NCBI RefSeq assembly: GCF_000185845.1
Contig: NZ_GL629647.1
Coordinates: 1,259,514-1,280,094 of the forward strand
From: Segatella salivae DSM 15606
GTDB lineage: Bacteria; Bacteroidota; Bacteroidia; Bacteroidales; Bacteroidaceae
Direction of reading: 5' to 3'
Length of the DNA stretch: 20,581 bases
Shown in pieces: positions 1-7,205 of the stretch (position 1 is the first letter of the stretch; each line of letters opens with the position of its first letter). A program made the position numbers and the translations under genes. The notes below the pieces were generated by a model, which did no database searches, was not told the DNA's origin, and saw only the letters and a list, made by a program, of their open reading frames with translations.

Positions 1-2
1 CT

Positions 3-71
3 GATGCTTGCACAGAATGCGGCACATGTGCTGATGTTTGTCCTAATGAAGCAATCAGTCTTCCTGAATAA
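3..71 (+). CDS. 4Fe-4S ferredoxin, C-terminal fragment
   Basis: Only the last 22 codons are in the window; the 5' part lies upstream. The visible peptide begins DACTECGTCADVCPNEAI and ends SLPE before TAA. It carries one complete C-x2-C-x2-C-x3-C-P cluster-binding motif, the second half of a bacterial 2[4Fe-4S] ferredoxin. Such proteins of about 55 residues are common in Bacteroidales and carry electrons in the cytoplasm. The short tail after the last CP fits the end of a small stand-alone ferredoxin better than a large oxidoreductase subunit, but the missing 5' part means a larger 4Fe-4S protein cannot be excluded. Confidence 0.8.
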   Translation, partial: DACTECGTCADVCPNEAISLPE

Positions 72-93
72 GGAGAGAGAAATACAGCATAGA

Positions 94-140
94 AAAACGG
101 CATATTGCAACCTTGCAATATGCCGTTTTCTTTTGGTTTT
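94..140 (+). terminator. Rho-independent terminator of the ferredoxin gene
   Basis: A perfect 17-bp inverted repeat (94-110 and 113-129) with only two bases (CC) between the arms is followed by a T-rich run, 23 bases after the ferredoxin stop. The A-run/T-run ends of the stem suggest it could also work on the opposite strand. Confidence 0.85.
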
Positions 141-768
141 AGGTTAAAAATCAGCACGCTTTTAGTGTAAACGTAAGCAAAAGTATAAGCATTTTCATCA
201 TTCCTCCTGAGCATCCATACCTACAAACGAGTATTTTTTGTGGCAAAAATCCCTTTTTTCACGTACCAACAACAATTTAACAACAGACAATTTCATCACA
301 AACTACAAGACGTTTAATCTCTAACCATGACATTATCTTCATGCCCTGACCTCACAACATCATTTGTTCCGTCAGCTTATCCCCTCAAAACAAAAACTTC
401 ATTTGTTATTCAGCGGGAAATAGGTTAATACAAATGAAATAATCTTACAACTGCTTTCAAATTACGATAAAATTCAAAACGCAACAACATTTCGGTCTAA
501 ATACGCGCGTTTTTCAATGTTTTCATAATCCACTATGCACCAAACAGTTACGCATTCACACGCTTTTCTTTTCGCTAAACAAGGGCGAAAAAGCAATGAT
601 TTCCTTCATTTTCTGACTCTATTTGCCTCAAATTGCAAGACAAACTCCCTCATCTCACCTCGCAAAATCATAGGGTTCGCACAACAAACTAACTGAAATT
701 ACACCAGTAACTACTTCATTTGAATCAATAACTCCTATAAAATGCCTCTATAAAGAGAGGTTTTTGAC

Positions 769-806
769 GATTTATTTTCTATTTGAAGCCTCCATGAAGT
801 GTTAAA
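769..806. repeat. 38-bp block shared with 11089-11126
   Basis: Ungapped match to 11089-11126 in the same orientation, strongest at the GAAGTGTTAAA end. It lies about 215 bases before the pectinase start of transcription. Confidence 0.5.
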
Positions 807-910
807 TTTTGCACAATAAACTTTACAGAATTATACGACAAATCCGCACAACAAACAACCTATCATGCCAATAAATATGCCGCAAAACCCAAGGCCTTAT
901 TCCCTAAACT

Positions 911-924
911 CGTAAACGTTTACG
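911..924. promoter_or_regulatory. Perfect 14-bp palindrome, LacI-family-type operator
   Basis: CGTAAACGTTTACG is its own reverse complement and has the central CG with flanking AA/TT typical of LacI/GalR-family sites. It lies about 75 bases upstream of the predicted start of transcription of the pectinase gene. That position fits an activator or upstream site better than a simple roadblock repressor. No LacI-type regulator gene is in the window. Confidence 0.55.
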
Positions 925-979
925 TAGAATTTCATTGAGGTTTACACCTAATCATATAGTATATATAAGAATAAACCAG

Positions 980-987
980 TACATTTG
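980..987 (+). promoter_or_regulatory. Bacteroidetes -7 box (TACATTTG) of the pectinase gene
   Basis: TACATTTG fits the TAnnTTTG -7 consensus of the Bacteroidetes primary sigma factor. I see no clear TTTG -33 box 19-21 bases upstream, which would fit a regulated promoter. Transcription would start near 994, which decides the translation start: a TTG at 985 would lie inside the promoter, so the ATG at 1021 is preferred. Confidence 0.45.
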
Positions 988-1020
988 TATACAAAAACTA
1001 TCTATTTTACCTTACGAACA

Positions 1021-4000
1021 ATGAAAAATCAACATTCTCGTAGACTGATTTTACTCGGTCTCTTCATGATGATTGCGTTACAATCTCTTTTCGCTCAAGC
1101 CCCAGCTTTCCCTGGAGCAGAAGGTCATGGACGCTATGTCACGGGCGGAAGAGGCGGAGAAGTTATCCACGTTACCAACCTTAATGACAGCGGAACAGGT
1201 TCTTTTCGCGCAGCAGTACAAGGGAATCGGAAGAAGATGATTGTCTTTGATGTCGGTGGAGTCATAGCTTTGGCTTCAGAACTAACCATTGGTCAGAACA
1301 CAACCATACTCGGACAAACAGCCCCCTACCCTGGAATCACCATTAGATATTACACGGTTAAGCCGTCATCTAATAACATTATACGCTTCATTCGCTTTCG
1401 TCGTGGCCAGGAACGCGACGTCAATGATGGCGCAGATGCTATCTGGAATGCCCACCAAACGAGTATCATCATCGACCATTGCTCAATGAGTTGGAGTATT
1501 GATGAACTGGCTTCGTTTTATGATAACAATAATTTCACGATGCAATGGTGCATGCTTGGTGAGGCATTGACTAACGCAGGACATGATAAAGGAGCGCATG
1601 GTTATGGCGGAATATGGGGCGGAAAGTTAGCTTCTTTCCATCATAACTACGTGGGAAGTGTCGACAATCGAGCACCTCGTTTCAATGGTTCTCGCTACCA
1701 ATGGGACGGATATCGCAACAATATTCAATTCAATTCGTATCATTGGAACAATACTGTTACGGCAGAAAATGTAGACTTCCGCAACTGTGTTCTCTACAAT
1801 TGGGGAGATGGAAACGGCTGTTATGGTGGACCAGGTGGTGGACAAATCAACATCATTAATAACTATTATAAGGCTGGACCGGCAACAAGAAACACACAAA
1901 GGGTTACAGAAGTCAGTGTAGGAAACAATGGAAACAGCACCCAAGGTGACATGATTGGCATGACAAGTCGATACTATATCCAAGGCAACTACGTTGCAGC
2001 CGCTGGGAAAAATGCAGCCAATTATGATTGGAAAGGGGTCACCTTTGATAATGGCGTGCAGCAAATCGACGCACAACCTTATACGCTTGATGGTGCAAAC
2101 TACTATGAAGATGTGGCGCACAAAACACTAAATGGCAAGTCTTATGTACCTATCAAGCTCACAACTCCTGCGCCAACAGGAGACATTACGACACATTCGG
2201 CACAACAAGCCTATGAGAATGTGCTCGACTATGCAGGCGCTTCGCTCTTCCGTGACAATGTAGACGTGCGCTATGCACATGAAACTCGCACCGGAACAAC
2301 TACGTATGAAGGAAGCAAAACGCATCGACCGGGCATTATAGATATCGTGAAAGATGTCGATGGTTACACGGAAAACAACTTCCCAAAAGGGCAGAGATCA
2401 CAAGCTTATGACAGTGACTTTGATGGATTACCTGACGCATGGGAGAAGGCAAACGGACTCAATCCAAACGATGCCAGCGATGCTTCTAAGTACTCACTCG
2501 ACTCAAAAGGCTACTACACAAACCTCGAAGTGTTTGCTAATAGCTTGGTAGAGCCCTTAGTAAAGAAGCAGCAACAACAGGCTGAAACAGCTGTAAACGA
2601 ATATTATCCAGAATGTAAGAATGCTGCAGGATTAGACTATTATAGTGGTAAAACGGTTGAACTCGTTTCACCAATCACACCAGAAAACCCGACAGCGGGT
2701 ATTGAAAAGCCTCTTTATAGCACAAAGTTCACAGACTGGGAAGATGCAAAAGCTTCGTCAACAGCTGTCACAAAAGAGGCTCAAACGCTATATAGTCATG
2801 AGTCATTGCAGTTTTCTCTAACAGAGACGGAAGTGTGTTCGACAAATAAAAACAAGGCAAAGTTTCCGCAATGGCAGGGAGGTTATCTCATGGCTTCAAA
2901 GACTTCGGCTGCCCAAGTGACTACTTCTGTATTAAAAAACATCACGAAAGTACACTTTAAACACGGTGCAACGGGGAGCAAACGAGGCTGGAAACTCGAG
3001 GCAAAAGGCACTGGAGATGCCGATTGGGTAACGTTAAGTAACAGTGTGGCGGACCCCACTTCGGGAGCTGATGTGGATGTAGAGGTGAACAAAACAAACT
3101 GCCGTTTGCGCTTCACAAACCTCACTTCAAATCAAAACGCCTATCTCTTTGAATTGTCAATCTATGGCAAAGTAGACCAAAGTTCAAAGCCTTTACTAAG
3201 CTCATTCAAGGCAAATGGTAAGACCTTTTCAGCTGAAACATGCTGTAAAGAGCAGGCAGATGGCACCTTGAAAGCAACGATTGAACTGCCGAAAAGCCAA
3301 GAAATGATTTCTAAAGACAATCCTTTGACCGACCTTATTGCCGAGAATGGCACGATAGAAGACGTCAAATATACGGCTACAAGCGAGGGTACTTGCGCTA
3401 CGATTAAAGTCGTTTTGGCAGGAAAAAGCACAGACTACGTAATCTATTTTGTACGGAAAGCCGACCTCACCCTTACCTATTATAATACTGATGGGACGAT
3501 GATTGGAACGCAAAAGGTTGAAAAAGATGCGCCGATTACAGCCTTTGCCTTCAATGCTTCAAAGGTTATCGTGGGCGAAGGAAAGGTCTTTCGCGGATGG
3601 TTTGCAGCTGCTTCAGGTCCTCACAACCGTAAGTTTGTGACCTCAGATAACATCACTTCAAACCGTAATCTCTATGCAGTTGCAACCGAAAAAGAAGTAA
3701 AGAGCGCCACGAAACGTTACACTTTTGAACTCACTGACAGTTGTTTCTACGACCAAGATCATGAAGCTTTCAACAGCAAAGGCCCTGCTCGGTTCCATGA
3801 TCCGCAACATGGCTGGCTATTTGGCAAGTCAGATGACGTTGAACTTCTTGTCGGAGGAAATGCTTATCTGCTACTAAAAGGTTGCACATATTCGTCAGGC
3901 AACATCATCATTAAGGATAGTAAAGGTCGCCAATTGGCTTCACTTCCGGCAAAAGCCAATACTGATGGTGCCATCATCAGCTATGAATATAAAGGTAATC

Positions 4001-5436
4001 CCGATGTTCTGCACCTCTGTTTTGACCAGAATACCTATCTGCATGAAGTCATTATAGCGAACATGCAGGCTGATCCTATCGTGCAAAATGAGGCTGGATA
4101 CTATGTTGTTAAGCCTGGAGATGCGACTCATTTACTAAATACTTTGCTCATTGCAAACGTCAAATCAGGAGACCAACTGACAAAGATCTTTATTCCAAAT
4201 GGCGTATATGATCTGGGCGAAACAGTGCTTACACCCATCAATGGCAATAATATCTCCCTCATTGGAGCCTCTGCTGAGCACACCATCATACGCAATCATC
4301 CGCATGAAAGCAATGAAGGCATTGCCACAACAGCAACACTTCTCATCACAGGAGATAACACTTATCTGCAAGATTTGACGTTAGAAAACGCGCTCGATTA
4401 CTACAAATGTGGGGCTGCAGGACGTGCCGTTGCCTTGCAAGATAAAGGTAATCACACCATTTGTAAACGTGTAAACTTGCGCTCATTTCAAGATACTTAC
4501 TACAGCAATGGACTGGGACAATACTACTTTGAGGATGGAAACATCCATGGAACTGTGGACTATCTCTGCGGAAGTGGAGACGTTTTCTTCCATAAAGTGA
4601 ATTTTGTGAACGAACTACGAAGCTTGAACAATGGCGGAATGGATGTCATTGCAGCTCCTTATCCGACTGAAAACAACCGCTTTGGTTACGTGATGAAAGA
4701 CTGTAAAATCACTAATCTTAACCCGGGAGGTTACTCACTTGGTCGCAGCTGGGGAGGCAAATCAAAGCTTGCTTGGATTGAAACAACGATGTCAGAGCGA
4801 CCTGTTGAAGACGGAAAGAGCGTCAAACGATTCACTGTTGGAGGTATGAACGTCGCAGCATATCAGTTTAAGGAGTATGGCTCGAAAGACAAAGATGGCA
4901 ACCTTTTGACGCCAACAACAAACATTGTTACGTTTACTCATGCCACGGGGAACTACACTTACAACACCACAATGCGTGAAGATTCAGTTAGTTTGTTCTC
5001 ACTTGACAACGTATTTCCCAACTGGCGACCAGCTGAATTGGCTGCACAAGCAACCTCACCAAACGTGAAACTCAATGGAAACATCCTCTCTTGGACTGAC
5101 AATTCACCTGTACAACCGGGACAATGTTATGCTGTTTTCAAAAATGATGAACTGATAACAATCACCCAAGCGCATCAAATCACACTGAACAATGTCGTAA
5201 GTAATGCTATATACAGCGTGCGTTCAGCCAATGCAAAGGGAGGATTCAGCGAGCCATCTGCTACATCTTCTGTTGCAGGAATACACAAATTGCAAACTTC
5301 TGACAAAGCAATCATTCGCACAAAGTACTTTCGTCCTGATGGAACGGCATGCCAACAAGACACAAAAGGCCTTGTGCTCACAATGCAAACCTTTTCAGAC
5401 GGCACAACAAAAACAATGAAAAGAATCGTCAAATAG
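1021..5436 (+). CDS. Secreted multidomain pectinase: pectate lyase (PL1) fused to pectin methylesterase (CE8)
   Basis: A 1471-residue protein that should remove methyl esters from pectin and cleave polygalacturonate by beta-elimination. Residues 1-25 or 1-27 are a signal peptide (RR, hydrophobic core, then LFAQA). About 28-455 is a PL1 lyase, with FPGAEGHGRY near the start, an IIIDH motif (D152-H153) and NRAPR (R217/R220, probable catalytic region). YDSDFDGLPDAWE (463-475) is a calcium-type linker seen in many Bacteroidetes lyases. Then come an unidentified module (about 570-718), an Ig-like module (about 721-812), an InlB/Listeria-Bacteroides-type repeat (about 813-893) and a second unidentified module (about 897-1020). 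CE8 spans about 1027-1320, with GRAVAL, FQDTYY (D1158), GTVDY (D1180, expected nucleophile) and LGRSW (R1242). An FN3-like module (about 1340-1418) and a basic tail ending KTMKRIVK follow; the tail resembles a T9SS type A C-terminal signal. The ATG at 1021 gives a normal signal peptide; a TTG at 985 only adds 12 residues before it. Enzyme classes are confident, the exact substrate is not. Confidence 0.88.
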   Translation: MKNQHSRRLILLGLFMMIALQSLFAQAPAFPGAEGHGRYVTGGRGGEVIHVTNLNDSGTGSFRAAVQGNRKKMIVFDVGGVIALASELTIGQNTTILGQTAPYPGITIRYYTVKPSSNNIIRFIRFRRGQERDVNDGADAIWNAHQTSIIIDHCSMSWSIDELASFYDNNNFTMQWCMLGEALTNAGHDKGAHGYGGIWGGKLASFHHNYVGSVDNRAPRFNGSRYQWDGYRNNIQFNSYHWNNTVTAENVDFRNCVLYNWGDGNGCYGGPGGGQINIINNYYKAGPATRNTQRVTEVSVGNNGNSTQGDMIGMTSRYYIQGNYVAAAGKNAANYDWKGVTFDNGVQQIDAQPYTLDGANYYEDVAHKTLNGKSYVPIKLTTPAPTGDITTHSAQQAYENVLDYAGASLFRDNVDVRYAHETRTGTTTYEGSKTHRPGIIDIVKDVDGYTENNFPKGQRSQAYDSDFDGLPDAWEKANGLNPNDASDASKYSLDSKGYYTNLEVFANSLVEPLVKKQQQQAETAVNEYYPECKNAAGLDYYSGKTVELVSPITPENPTAGIEKPLYSTKFTDWEDAKASSTAVTKEAQTLYSHESLQFSLTETEVCSTNKNKAKFPQWQGGYLMASKTSAAQVTTSVLKNITKVHFKHGATGSKRGWKLEAKGTGDADWVTLSNSVADPTSGADVDVEVNKTNCRLRFTNLTSNQNAYLFELSIYGKVDQSSKPLLSSFKANGKTFSAETCCKEQADGTLKATIELPKSQEMISKDNPLTDLIAENGTIEDVKYTATSEGTCATIKVVLAGKSTDYVIYFVRKADLTLTYYNTDGTMIGTQKVEKDAPITAFAFNASKVIVGEGKVFRGWFAAASGPHNRKFVTSDNITSNRNLYAVATEKEVKSATKRYTFELTDSCFYDQDHEAFNSKGPARFHDPQHGWLFGKSDDVELLVGGNAYLLLKGCTYSSGNIIIKDSKGRQLASLPAKANTDGAIISYEYKGNPDVLHLCFDQNTYLHEVIIANMQADPIVQNEAGYYVVKPGDATHLLNTLLIANVKSGDQLTKIFIPNGVYDLGETVLTPINGNNISLIGASAEHTIIRNHPHESNEGIATTATLLITGDNTYLQDLTLENALDYYKCGAAGRAVALQDKGNHTICKRVNLRSFQDTYYSNGLGQYYFEDGNIHGTVDYLCGSGDVFFHKVNFVNELRSLNNGGMDVIAAPYPTENNRFGYVMKDCKITNLNPGGYSLGRSWGGKSKLAWIETTMSERPVEDGKSVKRFTVGGMNVAAYQFKEYGSKDKDGNLLTPTTNIVTFTHATGNYTYNTTMREDSVSLFSLDNVFPNWRPAELAAQATSPNVKLNGNILSWTDNSPVQPGQCYAVFKNDELITITQAHQITLNNVVSNAIYSVRSANAKGGFSEPSATSSVAGIHKLQTSDKAIIRTKYFRPDGTACQQDTKGLVLTMQTFSDGTTKTMKRIVK

Positions 5437-5465
5437 TATAGATTTATTTTAGTTAACAAAGCACC

Positions 5466-5525
5466 TACGCTGCAGAAAAAGCCCAGATGAATTAGTCTCA
5501 TCAAAGCATCTGCAGCGTAATTTTA
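5466..5525 (+). terminator. Nested hairpin, probable terminator of the pectinase gene
   Basis: An 11-bp perfect stem (TACGCTGCAGA at 5466-5476 with its complement at 5509-5519) encloses a second 5-bp stem (GATGA at 5486-5490, TCATC at 5498-5502) and is followed by ATTTTAT. It starts 29 bases after the stop. The T-run is short, so it could also be a 3'-end stabilising structure. Confidence 0.55.
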
Positions 5526-5592
5526 TATTCCTTATTTGACGAACATAAGGCTTTTTAACAATAAATATCTATATTTATCGAACAAAAATTCT

Positions 5593-5600
5593 TAATTTTG
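5593..5600 (+). promoter_or_regulatory. Bacteroidetes -7 box (TAATTTTG) of the lipoprotein gene
   Basis: TAATTTTG matches TAnnTTTG exactly and sits 76 bases before the start codon at 5677. The -33 box is weak: only a TTTA is seen, at a short distance. The leader would be about 70 bases long and very AT-rich. Confidence 0.4.
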
Positions 5601-5676
5601 CACCATAAGATGTTATTGATGACATCACAACTTTTAAGAGAATTCACTATTATTTCAAATAAAAAGAGTTATAAAA

Positions 5677-6135
5677 ATGAAAAAATTAATTCTAAAAATG
5701 TTTGTAGTTGTGTTGGCACTTGCTGCTTTCAACACACTGATGAGTTGCAGTAGTAAAGACGACGAGGATTCAATTGCCGGCACATGGGGCATTAGTAGCG
5801 ACGCCGTTATGAATGGTTCAAACTGGGGAAGAGCTCGAAGCTACGCAGGTTATGAGCCAGAGTATTTCATTTATCAATTCAATGAGAACGGTACAGTGGA
5901 CTATATCACCTTCACAGGAATAGAAAAAATCTCCGCTATTAAAATGGGAAAGGATCTTCAAAAGGTAGCAACGGGTCACTATCACCTATCAAAAGGCAAG
6001 CTATATATGCGTATAGGCAAGCAAGATTATGAAGGTCCTTACACCTTAAACAAAAAGGAGTTAGCACTTGAAATCAAAGGAAACGACGGAAACCTCCATC
6101 GTTATGTGTTCAAATTGCTTAACGATAGATACTAA
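5677..6135 (+). CDS. Lipocalin-like lipoprotein, probably surface exposed
   Basis: 152 residues. A lipoprotein signal ends in LMSC with the lipidated cysteine at residue 24. It is followed by SSKDDED, which resembles the K-(D/E)2 / acidic lipoprotein export signal that sends Bacteroidetes lipoproteins to the cell surface. The mature part begins SIAGTWGIS and alternates short beta-strand-like segments (YQFNENGTVDYITF, GHYHLSKGKLYMRI, YTLNKKELALEI), as in lipocalin-like/calycin small lipoproteins. No catalytic motif is visible. It lies 28 bp upstream of a small beta-barrel gene and is probably co-transcribed with it. The lipoprotein call is firm; the fold is inferred and the function unknown. 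Confidence 0.75.
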   Translation: MKKLILKMFVVVLALAAFNTLMSCSSKDDEDSIAGTWGISSDAVMNGSNWGRARSYAGYEPEYFIYQFNENGTVDYITFTGIEKISAIKMGKDLQKVATGHYHLSKGKLYMRIGKQDYEGPYTLNKKELALEIKGNDGNLHRYVFKLLNDRY

Positions 6136-6141
6136 TTTTCC

Positions 6142-6158
6142 TATCTTATCATAAGATA
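6142..6158. promoter_or_regulatory. Perfect 17-nt palindrome before the beta-barrel start codon
   Basis: TATCTTAT-C-ATAAGATA ends 5 bases before the ATG at 6164, in a 28-base intergenic gap. It could be a protein-binding site or, in mRNA, a small stem that hides or exposes the start region. There is no Shine-Dalgarno sequence here. Confidence 0.35.
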
Positions 6159-6163
6159 AAATC

Positions 6164-6643
6164 ATGATAAAGAAACTATTATTCACCCTCATGTGCTTGA
6201 TGATGAGTGTTGGAGCATTCGCTCAAGCAAAGACTTTTGAGCTTGGAATAAAGTTGAATTGTGCCACAGAAGACCCTCATTTGGGATTCGGTGCAGTCGC
6301 ACGATATAACATTGATGGTCATTTCAGACCCGAATTAGAAGCCAACTACTATCCCGAAGGCGACAATAATATCAGAGCTTGGGATGTAAACATGAACTTA
6401 CAATACTTGTTTCCTATCACTCATCGCTTCAAAGTATATCCTACTGCCGGTTTAACCATCGTGGGAGCCGACTTTGATGGTATAGGAATTAGCACCAGTG
6501 AAAGTCGTGTTGGCTTGAATCTTGGAGGCGGAGTTCAGTTTAACATCACACCAAAACTACATCTTCATGCCGAAACAGTCTATAAGATTGTCTCTGACAT
6601 TGACCGAGGTGTACTGAATGTTGGACTCTCTTATGCATTCTAA
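6164..6643 (+). CDS. Small outer-membrane beta-barrel protein
   Basis: 159 residues with a signal peptide (MIKKLLFTLMCLMMSVGAFA, cleavage near AFAQA). The mature chain is about 138 residues of alternating polar/hydrophobic strands with Gly and aromatic residues (FELGIKL, FGAVARYNI, PELEANYYP, VGLNLGGGVQFNI, LHLHAETVYKI) and ends LNVGLSYAF, a terminal beta-strand with a C-terminal Phe as recognised by the BAM machinery. Length and pattern fit an 8-stranded OmpA/OmpX-like barrel (OMP_b-brl type). It follows the lipoprotein gene and is followed by a strong terminator, so the pair looks like a two-gene unit. Ligand or partner is unknown. Confidence 0.75.
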   Translation: MIKKLLFTLMCLMMSVGAFAQAKTFELGIKLNCATEDPHLGFGAVARYNIDGHFRPELEANYYPEGDNNIRAWDVNMNLQYLFPITHRFKVYPTAGLTIVGADFDGIGISTSESRVGLNLGGGVQFNITPKLHLHAETVYKIVSDIDRGVLNVGLSYAF

Positions 6644-6736
6644 CCCCTGCTTTTTGAAAGTCAAAACAAGGCTATATGCAAGCCGCATAAACTCAAACGG
6701 CAAGCAAGGTTGACGCAAAACAAAGCATAATAACAT

Positions 6737-6769
6737 AAAAGGAAGGCCCCAAAATGGTCTTCCTTTTTT
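6737..6769 (+). terminator. Rho-independent terminator of the lipoprotein/beta-barrel unit
   Basis: GGAAGGCC (6741-6748) pairs with GGTCTTCC (6756-6763) through 8 pairs including one G-T wobble. A-run 6737-6740 lies before it and six T (6764-6769) after it. Confidence 0.8.
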
Positions 6770-7205
6770 CATAGCCCCAAATGAATGATAAAATGATATG
6801 ACGCGATTCACCGCCTAATTTGAGTCAAATTACTGGGTGAAAAGCGTCATTTCATGCGGTAAAATGACGCAAATTACGGGCTGTGTTGTATGGTTTTATT
6901 TTATATTCCTTATCAAAATGAGAAAAGGAAAAGTAGTGATGGGCTGCAATAATCTTGCAAAACCAACGTTTAATTAAGTGATACTGACACACAATTTGAG
7001 GGGTGAGGTCGCAGAATATGCGCCTACAAGGAAGAGAAATAGGCGGAAAAGTGCACATTTACCATGCCCGATGATTGTGCAAAGCCCCATGGGATACAAT
7101 GTCTTGAGGGCTGAAACGATAGAAGAAATCATTTGAAAGCAATAATATTTATTAGCTAACAAACGGCTATGCAGATGCAAACAGCATAGCGAGTTCGGCA
7201 ACATC
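6770..7205. other. Intergenic region with a hairpin-arm repeat cluster
   Basis: No convincing gene. 6798-6877 holds the repeated words ATGACGC/GCGTCAT, CAAATTAC and GGTGAA in both orientations (see the separate entry). From 6880 to 7205 I see no clear promoter for the permease; a TTTG near 7131 is followed by TAATATTTAT, a poor -7 match. The permease may have a non-standard promoter or a long leader. Confidence 0.5.
6798..6877. repeat. Cluster of inverted and direct repeats with alternative pairing
   Basis: ATGACGC-ga-TTCACC (6798-6812) is the inverse of GGTGAA-aa-GCGTCAT (6836-6850), around a perfect 17-nt palindrome TAATTTGA-G-TCAAATTA (6816-6832). The right arm GCGTCATTT (6844-6852) can pair instead with AAATGACGC (6862-6870). 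CAAATTAC occurs directly at 6826-6833 and 6870-6877, each followed by GGG after at most one base. Confidence 0.7.

Larger units (their letters stand above)
141..979. other. Long AT-rich intergenic region upstream of the pectinase gene
   Basis: About 840 bases with no convincing ORF on either strand. It holds a TAATCTCT...TCATGCCCT stretch (about 310-347) resembling the dispersed element at 10936, a 38-bp stretch (769-806) matching 11089-11126, a GTAAACGT half-site near 168, and the palindromic operator at 911-924. Otherwise I see only AT-rich sequence. Its length suggests either a long regulatory region or decayed DNA. Confidence 0.6.

Noticed and set aside
985..1020. Upstream TTG start adding 12 residues to the pectinase
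   Set aside because: The TTG lies within the predicted -7 box (TACATTTG), and the ATG at 1021 gives a standard signal peptide.
1627..2121. Antisense ORF of 164 codons inside the pectinase
   Set aside because: Opposite the conserved PL1 domain, no recognisable protein; a shadow of the real coding frame.
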